DNA of 64,000 bases from UBA9926 sp038131595 (lineage in GTDB: Bacteria; Pseudomonadota; Gammaproteobacteria; Pseudomonadales; Azotimanducaceae): assembly GCA_038131595.1 (NCBI GenBank), contig JAYPPR010000005.1:1-64000 (forward strand), in the 5' to 3' direction. A program made the position numbers and the translations under genes. Positions within the stretch are counted from its first letter, which is position 1. Every line of letters starts with the position of its first letter. A model generated the notes under the pieces. The model was not told the DNA's origin. It saw nothing but the letters and a program-made list of their open reading frames with translations, and did no database searches. Positions 51,195 through 60,265 of the stretch are shown here, piece after piece.

Positions 51195-52367
51195 ATGACT
51201 ACCCACGCCATCATGCCCACGTATGGACGCCTCGACGTTGAGTTTATCAAAGGCGAGGGTTGCTGGTTAATTGACAAAGATGGCCGGCGATACCTCGACG
51301 CTCTCTCTGGCCTTGGGGTCGTGGCGCTCGGGCACGCACACCCCGCGATCGCTGACGCGATTTCAGCACAGGGCGGAGCGTTACTGCACACATCGAACCT
51401 TTATCGCATTCCGAATCAAGAACGGCTGGCTGATCGCCTGGCCGCGCTATCGGGTATGGAGAACATGTTCTTCAGCAATACGGGCGCTGAAGCGTGCGAG
51501 TGCGCCATTAAAATTGCGCGTTTGTACGGGCATCAAAAGGGGATTGCCGAGCCCGCGATTATCGTCGCCGATAATGCCTTCCACGGGCGGACCATGGCAA
51601 CGCTGACCGCAACCGGTAATCGAAAAGTCCAAGCAGGCTTTGAGCCCCTAGTGAGCGGATTTGTTCGGGTCCCATTCAACGATCTAGAGTCGATTAAGCA
51701 AGCCGCTACCCACAACCAAAATATCGTCGCTGTATTTATCGAGCCCATTCAGGGCGAAGGCGGCATTCAAGTCGCGGACCAAGCGTACTTGCAAGGGCTG
51801 AGAGCCCTCTGCGATGACCAGGACTGGCTGCTCATGATCGATGAAGTGCAGTCGGGGAACGGTCGCACTGGACAATTCTTCAGTTATCAGCACGCCGACA
51901 TCCTCCCCGATGTGGTCACAACTGCAAAAGGCTTGGCCAATGGGGTCCCTATTGGCGTTTGCTTAGCCGCGAATCAGGCAGCACACGTTCTAGGTCCTGG
52001 AAACCATGGTTCCACATTTGGCGGTAACCCGCTCTCTTGCGCAGCAGCGCATGCGGTGCTCGATGTCTTCGAGCATGAGCAGATTGTCAGTCGCGCAGCA
52101 TCCATGGGGCAGTACCTGCGAGACAAACTGGCCTCCGCGCTTCAAGGCGTCAATGGCGTAAAGGAAATCAGGGGCCAGGGCCTCATGATTGGCATTGAGT
52201 TAGAGGTGGATTGTGCTGAATTAGTCGGCCAAGCACTCGAGGAGGGCTTACTGATTAATGTCACCGCAGGTTCTGTCGTTCGTCTACTTCCACCTTTGAT
52301 CCTCTCGGAGGAAGAAGCAGATCAAATCAGCGAAGTCCTAGGTAGGCTGATTAAAGGTCTCTCGTAA
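51195..52367 (+). CDS. argD: Acetylornithine/succinyldiaminopimelate-type aminotransferase
   Basis: Class III PLP aminotransferase of 390 aa. Motifs: LDALSGLGVVALGHAHP, NTGAEACECAIKIARLYG, PIQGEGGIQVAD, LLMIDEVQSGNGRTGQFFSYQHADILPD and the PLP lysine in TTAKGLANGVPIG. Length and motifs match ArgD, which makes acetylornithine in arginine synthesis and may also serve lysine synthesis. ATG 51195 follows AGGA; the open frame upstream runs antisense to hyuB and is not coding. Confidence 0.9.
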   Translation: MTTHAIMPTYGRLDVEFIKGEGCWLIDKDGRRYLDALSGLGVVALGHAHPAIADAISAQGGALLHTSNLYRIPNQERLADRLAALSGMENMFFSNTGAEACECAIKIARLYGHQKGIAEPAIIVADNAFHGRTMATLTATGNRKVQAGFEPLVSGFVRVPFNDLESIKQAATHNQNIVAVFIEPIQGEGGIQVADQAYLQGLRALCDDQDWLLMIDEVQSGNGRTGQFFSYQHADILPDVVTTAKGLANGVPIGVCLAANQAAHVLGPGNHGSTFGGNPLSCAAAHAVLDVFEHEQIVSRAASMGQYLRDKLASALQGVNGVKEIRGQGLMIGIELEVDCAELVGQALEEGLLINVTAGSVVRLLPPLILSEEEADQISEVLGRLIKGLS

Positions 52368-52798
52368 ATGAAGGCAAGGATTGGAGTGTCATCTGAAAAG
52401 ATGATTCCGCACAAAAAGCCCAAGGCCTAACGTATCTCTAATGTGTTTGACGTTGCCCCGCCTTAACCGGTGGGCGGTTATAGGAAAGCGCGGACGACTC
52501 TCTCCCTTCATCTGACGCTAGCTAGCCGAGCCTAAGGCTACTCCGCCGAGCTAGCTAGGCAAGGCTGGGACAGAGCGCGCGCTCTACCCGCAGCTTGCGC
52601 CCCCACATTTTGCGCCATGAACTACTTACGCGATGAACAACCTTAGCGCGGGTCATGGGCGTGTTCCGCCTTTCAATCCGGTTGCTCACAAGCCGGCTAA
52701 CTAGACCCCGGATTCGGATAAACGATTCATAATGCTTTGAATAGTGCATCCATCAGATCCATTGCAGCACCATTAAACCAGCGGGTAGTCGAGCCCCT
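52368..52798. other. Convergent intergenic region between argD and glpK
   Basis: A 431-bp gap between converging genes. It contains a long imperfect hairpin with GCTAGCTAGC (52517-52526) and GCTAGCTAGG (52550-52559) arms enclosing a small AGCC-TAA-GGCT stem. This could end both transcripts, though there is no run of T. A 64-codon minus-strand frame (52555-52749) was judged doubtful. Confidence 0.4.
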
Positions 52799-54286
52799 CT
52801 ATTCGGCGAACTGACGAACTGCCTGGACGGCACGCTGCCAGCCCTTATAGCGATCATCCACCTGCTTGCTGTCCCATTGCGCCTCGAATCGGCGTTCCAA
52901 GCGCCAGCGATCAGCGAGATCGCTGAGATCGCTGAATAACCCCGCCTGAAGCCCCGCGAGGTACGCAGCACCGAGGACGGTGGTTTCTACATAGGCCGGC
53001 CGATCAACAGGAACTGACAACACATCGGCCAAGCGCTGCGCAAACCAGGTGTTGTTCACCATTCCACCATCGACTCGGATCAGTTTTGGAGCAAGGCCGT
53101 CCGACCGCATCGCCATGAGCAAATCTCGAGTTTGAAAGGCGACCGATGCCAGTGTTGCCGTCACAATCGACTCGAAGCCCGTGTCTCTTGTTAAGCCGAG
53201 TACGGCGCCCCTGGCCTCAGGGTCCCAATAAGGTGCACCCAGCCCAGTAAATGCTGGAACCACATAGAGTCCGTCCGGCTCTTCAGCGCAAACGGCTATC
53301 GCTTCCGAGTCAGCTGCATGGTCAATGACCTTGAGCTTATCTCGTAGCCACTGCACCGCAGCTCCGGCGACAAAAATCGAACCTTCGAGCGCATAGGTCA
53401 CCTCACCTTTGAGGCGATAGGCGACCGTTGTTAAGAGCGCATGATTCGACGTGAGCGGTTTGTTTCCGGTGTTCAAAATCATGAAACAACCCGTCCCATA
53501 CGTGCTTTTCATCATGCCCTCTTGGAAGCATCCTTGGCCGATCAAGGCAGCCTGTTGATCTCCCGCAACACCGCCAATCGGAATCGCATGACCAACGAGA
53601 TCTGGCCCAATGACGCCGAAGTCTGCACTCGAGTCCATCACCTCGGGCAAGAGTGATTTTGGGATGTTCAATCGACCTAGAATGTCTTCATCCCAGTCTT
53701 GCGTGTGGATGTTAAAAAGCCCGGTTCTGGCAGCGTTGGTGGCGTCCGTCCGATGAGCCGCGCCCCCTGTTAGCCGCCAGATCAAAAAACAGTCAATCGT
53801 CCCGAACGCGAGGCGACCCGCCTCCGCTGCCTCCCGCGCACCGTCAATGTGATCAAGCATCCACCGTACTTTGGTCGCTGAGAAATAAGGGTCTAAGAGC
53901 AGTCCCGTCTTGGCTCGAAAAACGTCCTCAAATCCATCGTCTTTCAGAGACTGACAATATTCAGCTGTCCTCCGATCTTGCCACACGATGGCTTTACCAA
54001 TGGGGGTGCCAGTGTCCCGATCCCAAAGCACGGTTGTCTCTCGTTGGTTCGTGATACCTGCAACTTGGATATCGGATGCTGCGATATCAGCGCTTTCAAT
54101 CGCGGCACGCACGACGTGCAATACGGATTCCCATATTTCATCGGCATCGTGTTCTACCCAACCATCCGCGGGGAAGTACTGAGGAAACTCTTGCTGATCC
54201 GTACCAACCGGCGTTCCATCGGTATCAAAAATGATCGCTCGTGAACTGGTGGTGCCCTGATCAATGGCAAGTATGTACTGACTCAT
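52799..54286 (-). CDS. glpK: Glycerol kinase
   Basis: Phosphorylates glycerol to sn-glycerol 3-phosphate. The 495-aa FGGY-family product has ILAIDQGTTSSRAIIFD, TNQRETTVLWDRDTGTPIGKAIVWQDRRT, the GALIGQGC-like region (DQQAALIGQGCF) and VDGGMVNNTWFAQRLADVL. ATG 54286 gives the family N-terminus; the frame extends 18 codons further without homology. No glpF or glpD is nearby. It is divergent from a GH20 gene across 75 bp. Confidence 0.95.
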   Translation of the reverse strand: MSQYILAIDQGTTSSRAIIFDTDGTPVGTDQQEFPQYFPADGWVEHDADEIWESVLHVVRAAIESADIAASDIQVAGITNQRETTVLWDRDTGTPIGKAIVWQDRRTAEYCQSLKDDGFEDVFRAKTGLLLDPYFSATKVRWMLDHIDGAREAAEAGRLAFGTIDCFLIWRLTGGAAHRTDATNAARTGLFNIHTQDWDEDILGRLNIPKSLLPEVMDSSADFGVIGPDLVGHAIPIGGVAGDQQAALIGQGCFQEGMMKSTYGTGCFMILNTGNKPLTSNHALLTTVAYRLKGEVTYALEGSIFVAGAAVQWLRDKLKVIDHAADSEAIAVCAEEPDGLYVVPAFTGLGAPYWDPEARGAVLGLTRDTGFESIVTATLASVAFQTRDLLMAMRSDGLAPKLIRVDGGMVNNTWFAQRLADVLSVPVDRPAYVETTVLGAAYLAGLQAGLFSDLSDLADRWRLERRFEAQWDSKQVDDRYKGWQRAVQAVRQFAE

Positions 54287-54361
54287 ATCGTCGTCCGTGG
54301 TTTTTTTATGGAATATAGAGTACAACCCAATCAAACACACCCCACCAAAATGTGACCCAAC

Positions 54362-56170
54362 ATGAAGCTATTTCCGCCACCGAAAGTGTCGCGAACAGCC
54401 ACAGGCCGACTCGATACCCTGGCGCCGCTGCCGCTCGTGGTTCATCAAGGCCTCCCGCGGCGCTTGCGCAATGCATGCACTCGGTTTGCAGCTCGGCACG
54501 AGGCGGTATTTATAACCACTCGCGCTGACTTACCGCGCGCGATTCAATTAAAGCTGTCGGGCAAGCATCCAGGGGATGAAGCGCACTCACTCAAAATCAC
54601 GCCAAACGGAGTCAGTATTACCTCTTCTTCTGAGAGTGGCTTGTTTCGAGGCCTTTCGACACTTAGCCAAATGCTGAGACAGGCGAAGAGCAGCATCCGA
54701 TGCTGCGAGATCAAAGACGTGCCCGATTTCGCGAATCGAGGCGTCATGCTCGACATAAGCCGCTGTAAGGTACCTACGTTAACCACTTTAAAAACACTGA
54801 TAGAACAGTTTGCTGACCTGAAATATAACCAGCTGCAGTTGTACACCGAGCACACGTTTGCCTTCACCGATCACGAAACAGTGTGGCGCGATGCCTCACC
54901 CCTGACAGCGAGTGACATCCTCGAGTTGCAAGCGCATTGCCAATCGCACTACATCGAACTCGTGCCCAATCTCAATTCTTTTGGGCACTTTGAGCGTTGG
55001 CTGCGCCACTCCGAGTATCGCGCCTATGCAGAATGCCCGGACGGGTTCATTCACCCCCTCTCCGGTAAACCCATGCCGCATGGCAGCACGCTTCGACCCA
55101 CAGCAGCCAGTCTAGACTTAGTATCCCGCCTCTATGACGAGTATCTCCCCTTGTTTGATAGCAAGACCGTCAACATTGGTGGTGATGAACCCTGGGAATT
55201 GGGATTGGGCTACAGTCGGCGCCGGTGCGAACGCGAGGGTAAAACCAAGGTGTACCTCGACTTCCTGAATCGCCTCCAAACGCTCGCCAAAAAGAAGGGG
55301 CGTCGCACCCAGTTTTGGGGCGATATCGTGTTAGAGGACCCGGCATCTCTCACGCAACTATCGACTGACGCGACGGCCATGATCTGGGGTTACGAGGCAG
55401 GCCACCCCTTCGAGCAGCAATGTGCCCTGATGGCGGAGGCCAACGTACCGTTTTACGTTTGCCCTGGAACCTCCTCATGGAACTCACTGACGGGTCGCCT
55501 CGATAACGCGACCAAAAACCTTTATGAAGCAGCCAGCGCCGGCGCTAACCATGGTGCGATGGGATACTTGGTGACCGACTGGGGGGATCATGGTCATCAC
55601 CAAACCTTGCCCGTTAGCTACCCCGGATTTGTACTTGGCGCATCAGCAAGTTGGAACGCTGCAAGTTCTGTTAGCCGCAGTCTGTCTCAAGGGATCAACC
55701 TTGTGTTTCTCGATCAGCAAGCGCCCTCGCTCGCCGATCGAATCGTCACGATGGGTAAATTTCCCCAATTAATTAAAACCAAGGCCGTGAACGCAACGGT
55801 TTTCAATCACCTTCTGTTTTGGCGAATGCGCCATGCGCCCAAATGGTCGAGCGGGATCAGCGATGTTGAGCTCGAGCATGCCATTCAGACGATGAAGGCT
55901 TTCGCATCTGAATCACTAAACAGCTTATCTCCAGCTAATGGCAGAGTCCTTCGAGAAACCCAGCTCGGCGCAGCCATGGCGCAACAAGGGCTCTTGCACC
56001 TACAGCTATTCCGAGATGGTGGAAAAAAAGCCAGCAAGCGGCGCCGAGAGGCGATGCGAGGTCAACTGGCATCCATCCAAAACCGGCACAAAGCGCTTTG
56101 GCTGGAGCGGAACCGGCCCGGAGGCTTGAAGGAAAGCCTCAGCCATCTCGCCATCAATCGCCGCTACTGA
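54362..56170 (+). CDS. Glycoside hydrolase family 20 beta-N-acetylhexosaminidase
   Basis: Removes terminal N-acetylhexosamine, typically from chitin oligomers or glycans. The 602-aa product has a GH20b-like N-terminal domain (about 20-120, ending SGLFRGLSTLSQML), then the TIM barrel starting FANRGVMLDISRCKVPTLTTLK, with the catalytic Asp-Glu pair at 275-276 in NIGGDEPWELG and a later FWGDIVLEDP strand. No signal peptide is evident, so it may be cytoplasmic. The C-terminal 60 residues are basic. Substrate is inferred from family only. Confidence 0.87.
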   Translation: MKLFPPPKVSRTATGRLDTLAPLPLVVHQGLPRRLRNACTRFAARHEAVFITTRADLPRAIQLKLSGKHPGDEAHSLKITPNGVSITSSSESGLFRGLSTLSQMLRQAKSSIRCCEIKDVPDFANRGVMLDISRCKVPTLTTLKTLIEQFADLKYNQLQLYTEHTFAFTDHETVWRDASPLTASDILELQAHCQSHYIELVPNLNSFGHFERWLRHSEYRAYAECPDGFIHPLSGKPMPHGSTLRPTAASLDLVSRLYDEYLPLFDSKTVNIGGDEPWELGLGYSRRRCEREGKTKVYLDFLNRLQTLAKKKGRRTQFWGDIVLEDPASLTQLSTDATAMIWGYEAGHPFEQQCALMAEANVPFYVCPGTSSWNSLTGRLDNATKNLYEAASAGANHGAMGYLVTDWGDHGHHQTLPVSYPGFVLGASASWNAASSVSRSLSQGINLVFLDQQAPSLADRIVTMGKFPQLIKTKAVNATVFNHLLFWRMRHAPKWSSGISDVELEHAIQTMKAFASESLNSLSPANGRVLRETQLGAAMAQQGLLHLQLFRDGGKKASKRRREAMRGQLASIQNRHKALWLERNRPGGLKESLSHLAINRRY

Positions 56171-56334
56171 TCTGTTCATCACCTAGACATAACATTGACA
56201 AAGTAATGACTTTCATTAACGATCATTGATCGGCGTCACGATCGATACGAGAACGCACCTGGCGCGCTGTTGACGTCAATTCGCCGAAATTTAGCAAATA
56301 TTTACAAAATAAGGTGGGCTGTCATTCACTTTGA

Positions 56335-56348
56335 ATTGTGTGCACAAT
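56335..56348. promoter_or_regulatory. Inverted repeat upstream of the thiolase gene
   Basis: ATTGTG and CACAAT arms around a 2-bp centre, 39 bp before the thiolase start. Placement near the probable transcription start would suit repressor binding. No regulator can be named. A perfect TTGACA lies further up at 56195-56200 but its -10 partner is weak. Confidence 0.35.
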
Positions 56349-56386
56349 GGCCCTTCGCTTAACGATACCAATTCGGAGATCCTCAC

Positions 56387-57574
56387 ATGCGTGACGTCGT
56401 AATCGTAGACAGCGTCAGGACTGGCCTCGCCAAATCCTTTCGCGGAACTTTCAATCTCACTCGTCCAGATGACATGGTGGCGCATTGTATTGACGCCTTG
56501 TTGGACCGTAACTCACAAATTGACCCTGCTGAGGTAGAAGACGTCATCGTCGGCGCTGCAAGCCAAACAGGCGAGCAAGGCGGTAACATCGCTCGACTGG
56601 CAGTCATCCTGTCAAGATTGCCCGTCACTACAGCAGGAAGCACCATTTCACGCGCTTGCTCAAGCGGGCTTAACTCGATTGCTTTCGCTGCTAACCAAAT
56701 TGCGAGCGGCTGCTCAGACATCATGATCGCAGGTGGCGTCGAATCCATTTCAGCTGGTACAAGGCAAACGCCAGGCAAGTCACAACAGCACCCAACCATT
56801 TTGGAGAAGTCACCGGACATCTTCATGGCGATGGGAAACACCGCTGAAGTGGTTGCACGACGATATAACGTCAGCCGTGAGTATCAAGACGAATTCTCGC
56901 TAGAAAGCCAGAAGCGAACTGCGGCGGCCCAGCAAGCAGGTCTCTTCACGGATGAAATTATCCCGATGCAAACTAAGTGGCAAAAAGTCATCAACAAGGA
57001 AACCAAGGAGACCGAGATCGTCGATGGCGTTTGTGACTCAGATGAGTGCAACCGGCCCGAAACGACACTTGAGGGTCTTGCCAAATTGCCACCTGCTTTT
57101 GAAGAGAACGGCACAGTCACTGCGGGTAATGCATCGCAGTTGTCTGATGGAGCTTCGATGACGCTGGTTATGAGCGCAGAGCGTGCAGCACAACTTGGCC
57201 TAGAGCCAAAAGCCTACTTCCGCGGTTGGACTGTTGCAGGTTGTGAACCAGATGAGATGGGAATTGGACCCGTGTTCGCGATTCCCAAATTGCTCAAAGC
57301 TAACAACCTAACGATCAACGACATCGATCTCGTTGAGCTAAACGAAGCATTCGCATCACAGTGCGTTTACTCACGGGACCGACTCGAAATCGACCCAGAG
57401 ATCTACAACGTGAATGGCGGATCGATCTCAATCGGCCACCCCTTTGGGATGACCGGCTCGCGTCTGACCGGGCACTTGGTGCGAGAGCTCCAGCGTCGTA
57501 ACAAGAAGTACGGCATTGTCAGCATGTGCATCGGTGGCGGTATGGGCGCAGCGGGACTCTTTGAAGCCTGCTAA
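56387..57574 (+). CDS. Acetyl-CoA C-acyltransferase (thiolase)
   Basis: Degradative-type thiolase, 395 aa, cleaving 3-ketoacyl-CoA or condensing acetyl-CoA. Catalytic residues are visible: nucleophile Cys91 (SRACSSGLNSIAFA), His351 (GHPFGMTGSRL) and Cys381 (SMCIGGGMGAAG). LNEAFASQ supplies the fourth motif. GGAG lies 8 nt before the ATG. It stands alone, followed by a strong terminator, so it is probably monocistronic. Whether it is FadA-, FadI- or AtoB-like cannot be settled here. Confidence 0.92.
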   Translation: MRDVVIVDSVRTGLAKSFRGTFNLTRPDDMVAHCIDALLDRNSQIDPAEVEDVIVGAASQTGEQGGNIARLAVILSRLPVTTAGSTISRACSSGLNSIAFAANQIASGCSDIMIAGGVESISAGTRQTPGKSQQHPTILEKSPDIFMAMGNTAEVVARRYNVSREYQDEFSLESQKRTAAAQQAGLFTDEIIPMQTKWQKVINKETKETEIVDGVCDSDECNRPETTLEGLAKLPPAFEENGTVTAGNASQLSDGASMTLVMSAERAAQLGLEPKAYFRGWTVAGCEPDEMGIGPVFAIPKLLKANNLTINDIDLVELNEAFASQCVYSRDRLEIDPEIYNVNGGSISIGHPFGMTGSRLTGHLVRELQRRNKKYGIVSMCIGGGMGAAGLFEAC

Positions 57575-57600
57575 GTTTGAGCCGAGCATTCGTGCTTAGA

Positions 57601-57628
57601 AAAGGAGCCTCAGGGCTCCTTTTTTTTG
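57601..57628 (+). terminator. Rho-independent terminator of the thiolase gene
   Basis: A stem AGGAGCC/GGCTCCT (57603-57609 with 57614-57620) and a TCAG loop are followed by eight T residues. This is the clearest terminator in the window. A second weaker hairpin (AGCGCTT/AAGCGCT, 57642-57660) follows. Confidence 0.9.
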
Positions 57629-57838
57629 AGTTCTTTTTTCGAGCGCTTTTTTCAAGCGCTTTTATCGAGCTTTAACCAAGTCTTTTCTCGGGTTTTTTCG
57701 AGCCGCGACTGGTAAACACGCGAATTGCGCGCGCTCCCCACTGATCGAGCGAGGCCCAATTGGACGAGCTACCCTCGACCCTGTGCAGCGATCAGCTCAT
57801 TAGGTCGCAACGCCTATAGGTCTCGCGATCAACGTCGA

Positions 57839-58699
57839 TCACGCAGACCAACGGTCTAGGATTTCTCGCAATACCTGTTTGAAATTTTCGGGCTGATCAA
57901 GAAATAAATGGTGCTGGGCATCGGCCAGCTCTACAACTTCGAGTGAAGGCGCAAGCGTCTTCATGTGGTCAGCGCTCTTGCTGCTAAATGATTCGCTGTT
58001 CGCGCCGTAGATCAATGCCATAGGGATTTGAATCGATGCGGCATCCGCTGCAGGGTCCATGTCCCAATCCATTCGGGCATTCAGCTCCTCGTCAAATTTC
58101 CACACCCACCCCTCGTCGATAGAGTCGAGAGAGTGACGAGCAATATGCTGAACCAGATAATCGTTGTCGCAGGATTGTGGTGGCTGCAACCGGAAACGAG
58201 ACCGCGCCACATCAAAGTCTGGATAGACCTTCGGTTTTGTCCATCGCTCAGGCTCCCGCGTTTTTTGGTCGTCCGGGTGTTTCGCACCTGAGTCAACCAA
58301 TACAAGGCCACCAAACCGGTCGGGATACTTCGCGCACGCCCGCATCGCCATGATGCCGCCAAAGCTATGGGCCACAACCAGTGTGTCGGCACCAAGTCCA
58401 GCCGCATCGGCTACCGCGACAATTTCATCAGCGTACTGCCCTGCCGAGTACGACTCCCTATGATCGGAGTCACCCATGCCACTCATATCCATCGCGATTG
58501 GGTGATATTGATCGCAAAAAGCTGGCGCAATAAAGTCCCACCAATGCGCGTGAGCATTGTGCCCGTGGATGAATAAAAGCCCTCGGCCGTTTGCCTCATT
58601 CCAAGACAGATAATGCAACTCAATGTCATCAATCTCGGTGTAATGACTCGCGGGCTTTTGGTCGACTGCCTCCCAAAACCATTCGGGTATCGTACTCAT
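57839..58699 (-). CDS. Alpha/beta hydrolase
   Basis: Alpha/beta-hydrolase fold protein of 286 aa. The oxyanion region LLFIHGHNAHAHWWDFIAPAF is followed by the nucleophile elbow VVAHSFGGIMAMRAC (Ser), and late DAQHHLFLDQPENF supplies the His. The acid residue is probably in the LIYGANSESF region. Substrate is unknown. It lies downstream of an acyl-CoA dehydrogenase gene on the same strand, with a 71-bp gap, so a role in acyl or ester metabolism is possible. Confidence 0.83.
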   Translation of the reverse strand: MSTIPEWFWEAVDQKPASHYTEIDDIELHYLSWNEANGRGLLFIHGHNAHAHWWDFIAPAFCDQYHPIAMDMSGMGDSDHRESYSAGQYADEIVAVADAAGLGADTLVVAHSFGGIMAMRACAKYPDRFGGLVLVDSGAKHPDDQKTREPERWTKPKVYPDFDVARSRFRLQPPQSCDNDYLVQHIARHSLDSIDEGWVWKFDEELNARMDWDMDPAADAASIQIPMALIYGANSESFSSKSADHMKTLAPSLEVVELADAQHHLFLDQPENFKQVLREILDRWSA

Positions 58700-58734
58700 C
58701 TCACTACTCCTCGTATTTGGGTGGCCCTTTTATT

Positions 58735-58777
58735 CAACTGGCGACTTATCCAACTGACGACTTATACAACTTACGAG
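58735..58777. repeat. Short 16-bp tandem repeat
   Basis: CAACTGGCGACTTATC is followed directly by CAACTGACGACTTATA and a partial CAACTTACGAG. The last part runs into the 3' end of the acyl-CoA dehydrogenase gene (stop at 58771). Confidence 0.7.
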
Positions 58778-59904
58778 AGGGCAGAATATTGCTTGAGGTG
58801 AAAATCTGAGTTGCCGAATAGCGTCTCAATGGCCGTTAGGCGTTTAAAGTAATGACCGATATTGAGTTCGTCGGTCATACCCATGCCGCCGTGGAGCTGA
58901 ACCGCGTTTTGACCAACGAAGGTACCCCCTTTGCCCACTTGAACTTTGAGCGCCGACAATGCTTTACGCGATTCGCCATTGTATTCCTCAGCAAGTCGCA
59001 TGGCCGCCATGTAGGCGAGTGATTTGGTTTGTTCGTGTTCGATGAACATGTCGACCATACGATGCTGGAGCACCTGGAACTTACCAATAGCCTGGCCGAA
59101 TTGCTCTCTCGTTTTACAGTACTCGACCGTGTCCTTATAAAGTACTTCCATCGCACCCACGGCTTCGGCACCCACGCCCAGGATCCCTTGGTCAATCGCG
59201 TATTGAAGCGTCGCGAGGCCTTGACCCACCTCACCCAAGACCGATTCAGCGCTGACCCGCACATCGCTTAGCGTGACTTCAGAGGCCCTAAACCCATCGA
59301 TCGTCGGGTAATTGCGTCGAGAGACCCCTTCTGCATTGGCGGGCACAATAAAGAGCGTAATGCCTTCTTCGGCTTGTTCATCACCATCCGTCCGCGCTGA
59401 AACAATCAGCAGATCTGCACTAGGCGCCCCGAGCACCACCCCTTTGAAGCCATTGATCACCCAGTCACTACCGTCTAGCACGGCTCGAGTCACCACGTGA
59501 TTGAGATTGAAACGCGCTTGAGGCTCGATGTAAGCAAGGCTCGCCTGAGCCTCTCCGCCAATAATCGCGGCCAAGTGGCTTTCTTTCTGGGCAGTCGTTC
59601 CTGCGTGGGCCAGCGCGCTGCCGGCCATCAGTACCGTAGATACATAGGGCTCGACCACCAGCCCTTTACCAAAGGCTTCCATCACAATCATGGTGTCGAT
59701 AGCTGAACCGCCAAAGCCACCATCCTCCTCTGCGAAAGGCAGGCCCAACCACCCAAGCTCAGCAAAATGGGACCAATGCTCCTTGCTAAAACCCAGCTCG
59801 GATCCTGTCAATTTCTGCCGCTGATCAAACCCGTAATCGTTTTGAATGAACCGCTCAACACTGTCTTGAAGCAAGGTTTGTTCTGATGAAAAGGAAAAGT
59901 CCAT
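58771..59904 (-). CDS. Acyl-CoA dehydrogenase family protein (pimeloyl-CoA dehydrogenase small-subunit-like)
   Basis: Flavoprotein of the acyl-CoA dehydrogenase fold, 377 aa. It shows the helical N-terminal domain (MDFSFSSEQTLLQDSVERFI), the beta domain, and a C-terminal helical domain with KTREQFGQAIGKFQVLQHRMVD and AVQLHGGMGMTDELNIGHYFKRL. The catalytic Glu of medium-chain dehydrogenase (before the Gly-Thr of YEGT) aligns with Phe363 (LFGNS). This is typical of small subunits that work with a second subunit, but no partner gene is adjacent. ATG 59904 has GGAG 7 nt upstream. Confidence 0.85.
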   Translation of the reverse strand: MDFSFSSEQTLLQDSVERFIQNDYGFDQRQKLTGSELGFSKEHWSHFAELGWLGLPFAEEDGGFGGSAIDTMIVMEAFGKGLVVEPYVSTVLMAGSALAHAGTTAQKESHLAAIIGGEAQASLAYIEPQARFNLNHVVTRAVLDGSDWVINGFKGVVLGAPSADLLIVSARTDGDEQAEEGITLFIVPANAEGVSRRNYPTIDGFRASEVTLSDVRVSAESVLGEVGQGLATLQYAIDQGILGVGAEAVGAMEVLYKDTVEYCKTREQFGQAIGKFQVLQHRMVDMFIEHEQTKSLAYMAAMRLAEEYNGESRKALSALKVQVGKGGTFVGQNAVQLHGGMGMTDELNIGHYFKRLTAIETLFGNSDFHLKQYSALS

Positions 59905-60023
59905 GCTGATACTCCGTAGAAAGAAAAAGCGCCAGGTGGCCACACCCGCGCGGCCCTGCATTATGGCTTGTGGATCATGAATTCATCAAGGTAGCATATC
60001 CTCAACCGAGTGGAGGAATCGTT

Positions 60024-60263
60024 ATGACTGATGTTGTGATCGCCCAGAAAGCGCCTTACGCCATCGATGTGGAAGCAGGGAAAAGTTATTTTTGGTGCGC
60101 TTGTGGAAGAAGCGCCAACCAACCCTTTTGCGATGGTGCCCATCAAGGCACTGACATTCTGCCCGTCAAGCATACTGCAGAGGCTGATAAGACCCTGTAC
60201 TTCTGTGGTTGTAAGAAGACTGAAAAAGCGCCTTTATGCGATGGAAGTCACAATCAGCTTTAA
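60024..60263 (+). CDS. Two-domain CDGSH iron-sulfur protein
   Basis: A 79-aa protein with two CDGSH-type [2Fe-2S] motifs, each C-x-C-x8-9-C-D-G-x-H: CACGRSANQPFCDGAH and CGCKKTEKAPLCDGSH. Such proteins are small redox or cluster-transfer factors; the cellular partner is not known. ATG 60024 is set by GGAGGAATCGTT directly upstream; an earlier in-frame ATG lacks one. It ends 2 bp before the histidine kinase 3' end on the opposite strand. Confidence 0.9.
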   Translation: MTDVVIAQKAPYAIDVEAGKSYFWCACGRSANQPFCDGAHQGTDILPVKHTAEADKTLYFCGCKKTEKAPLCDGSHNQL

Positions 60264-60265
60264 AT

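Noticed and set aside
52555..52749. 64-codon minus-strand frame between argD and glpK
   Set aside because: No ribosome site, no recognised motif, Arg/Ser-rich composition like antisense noise, and it runs through the inverted-repeat element.
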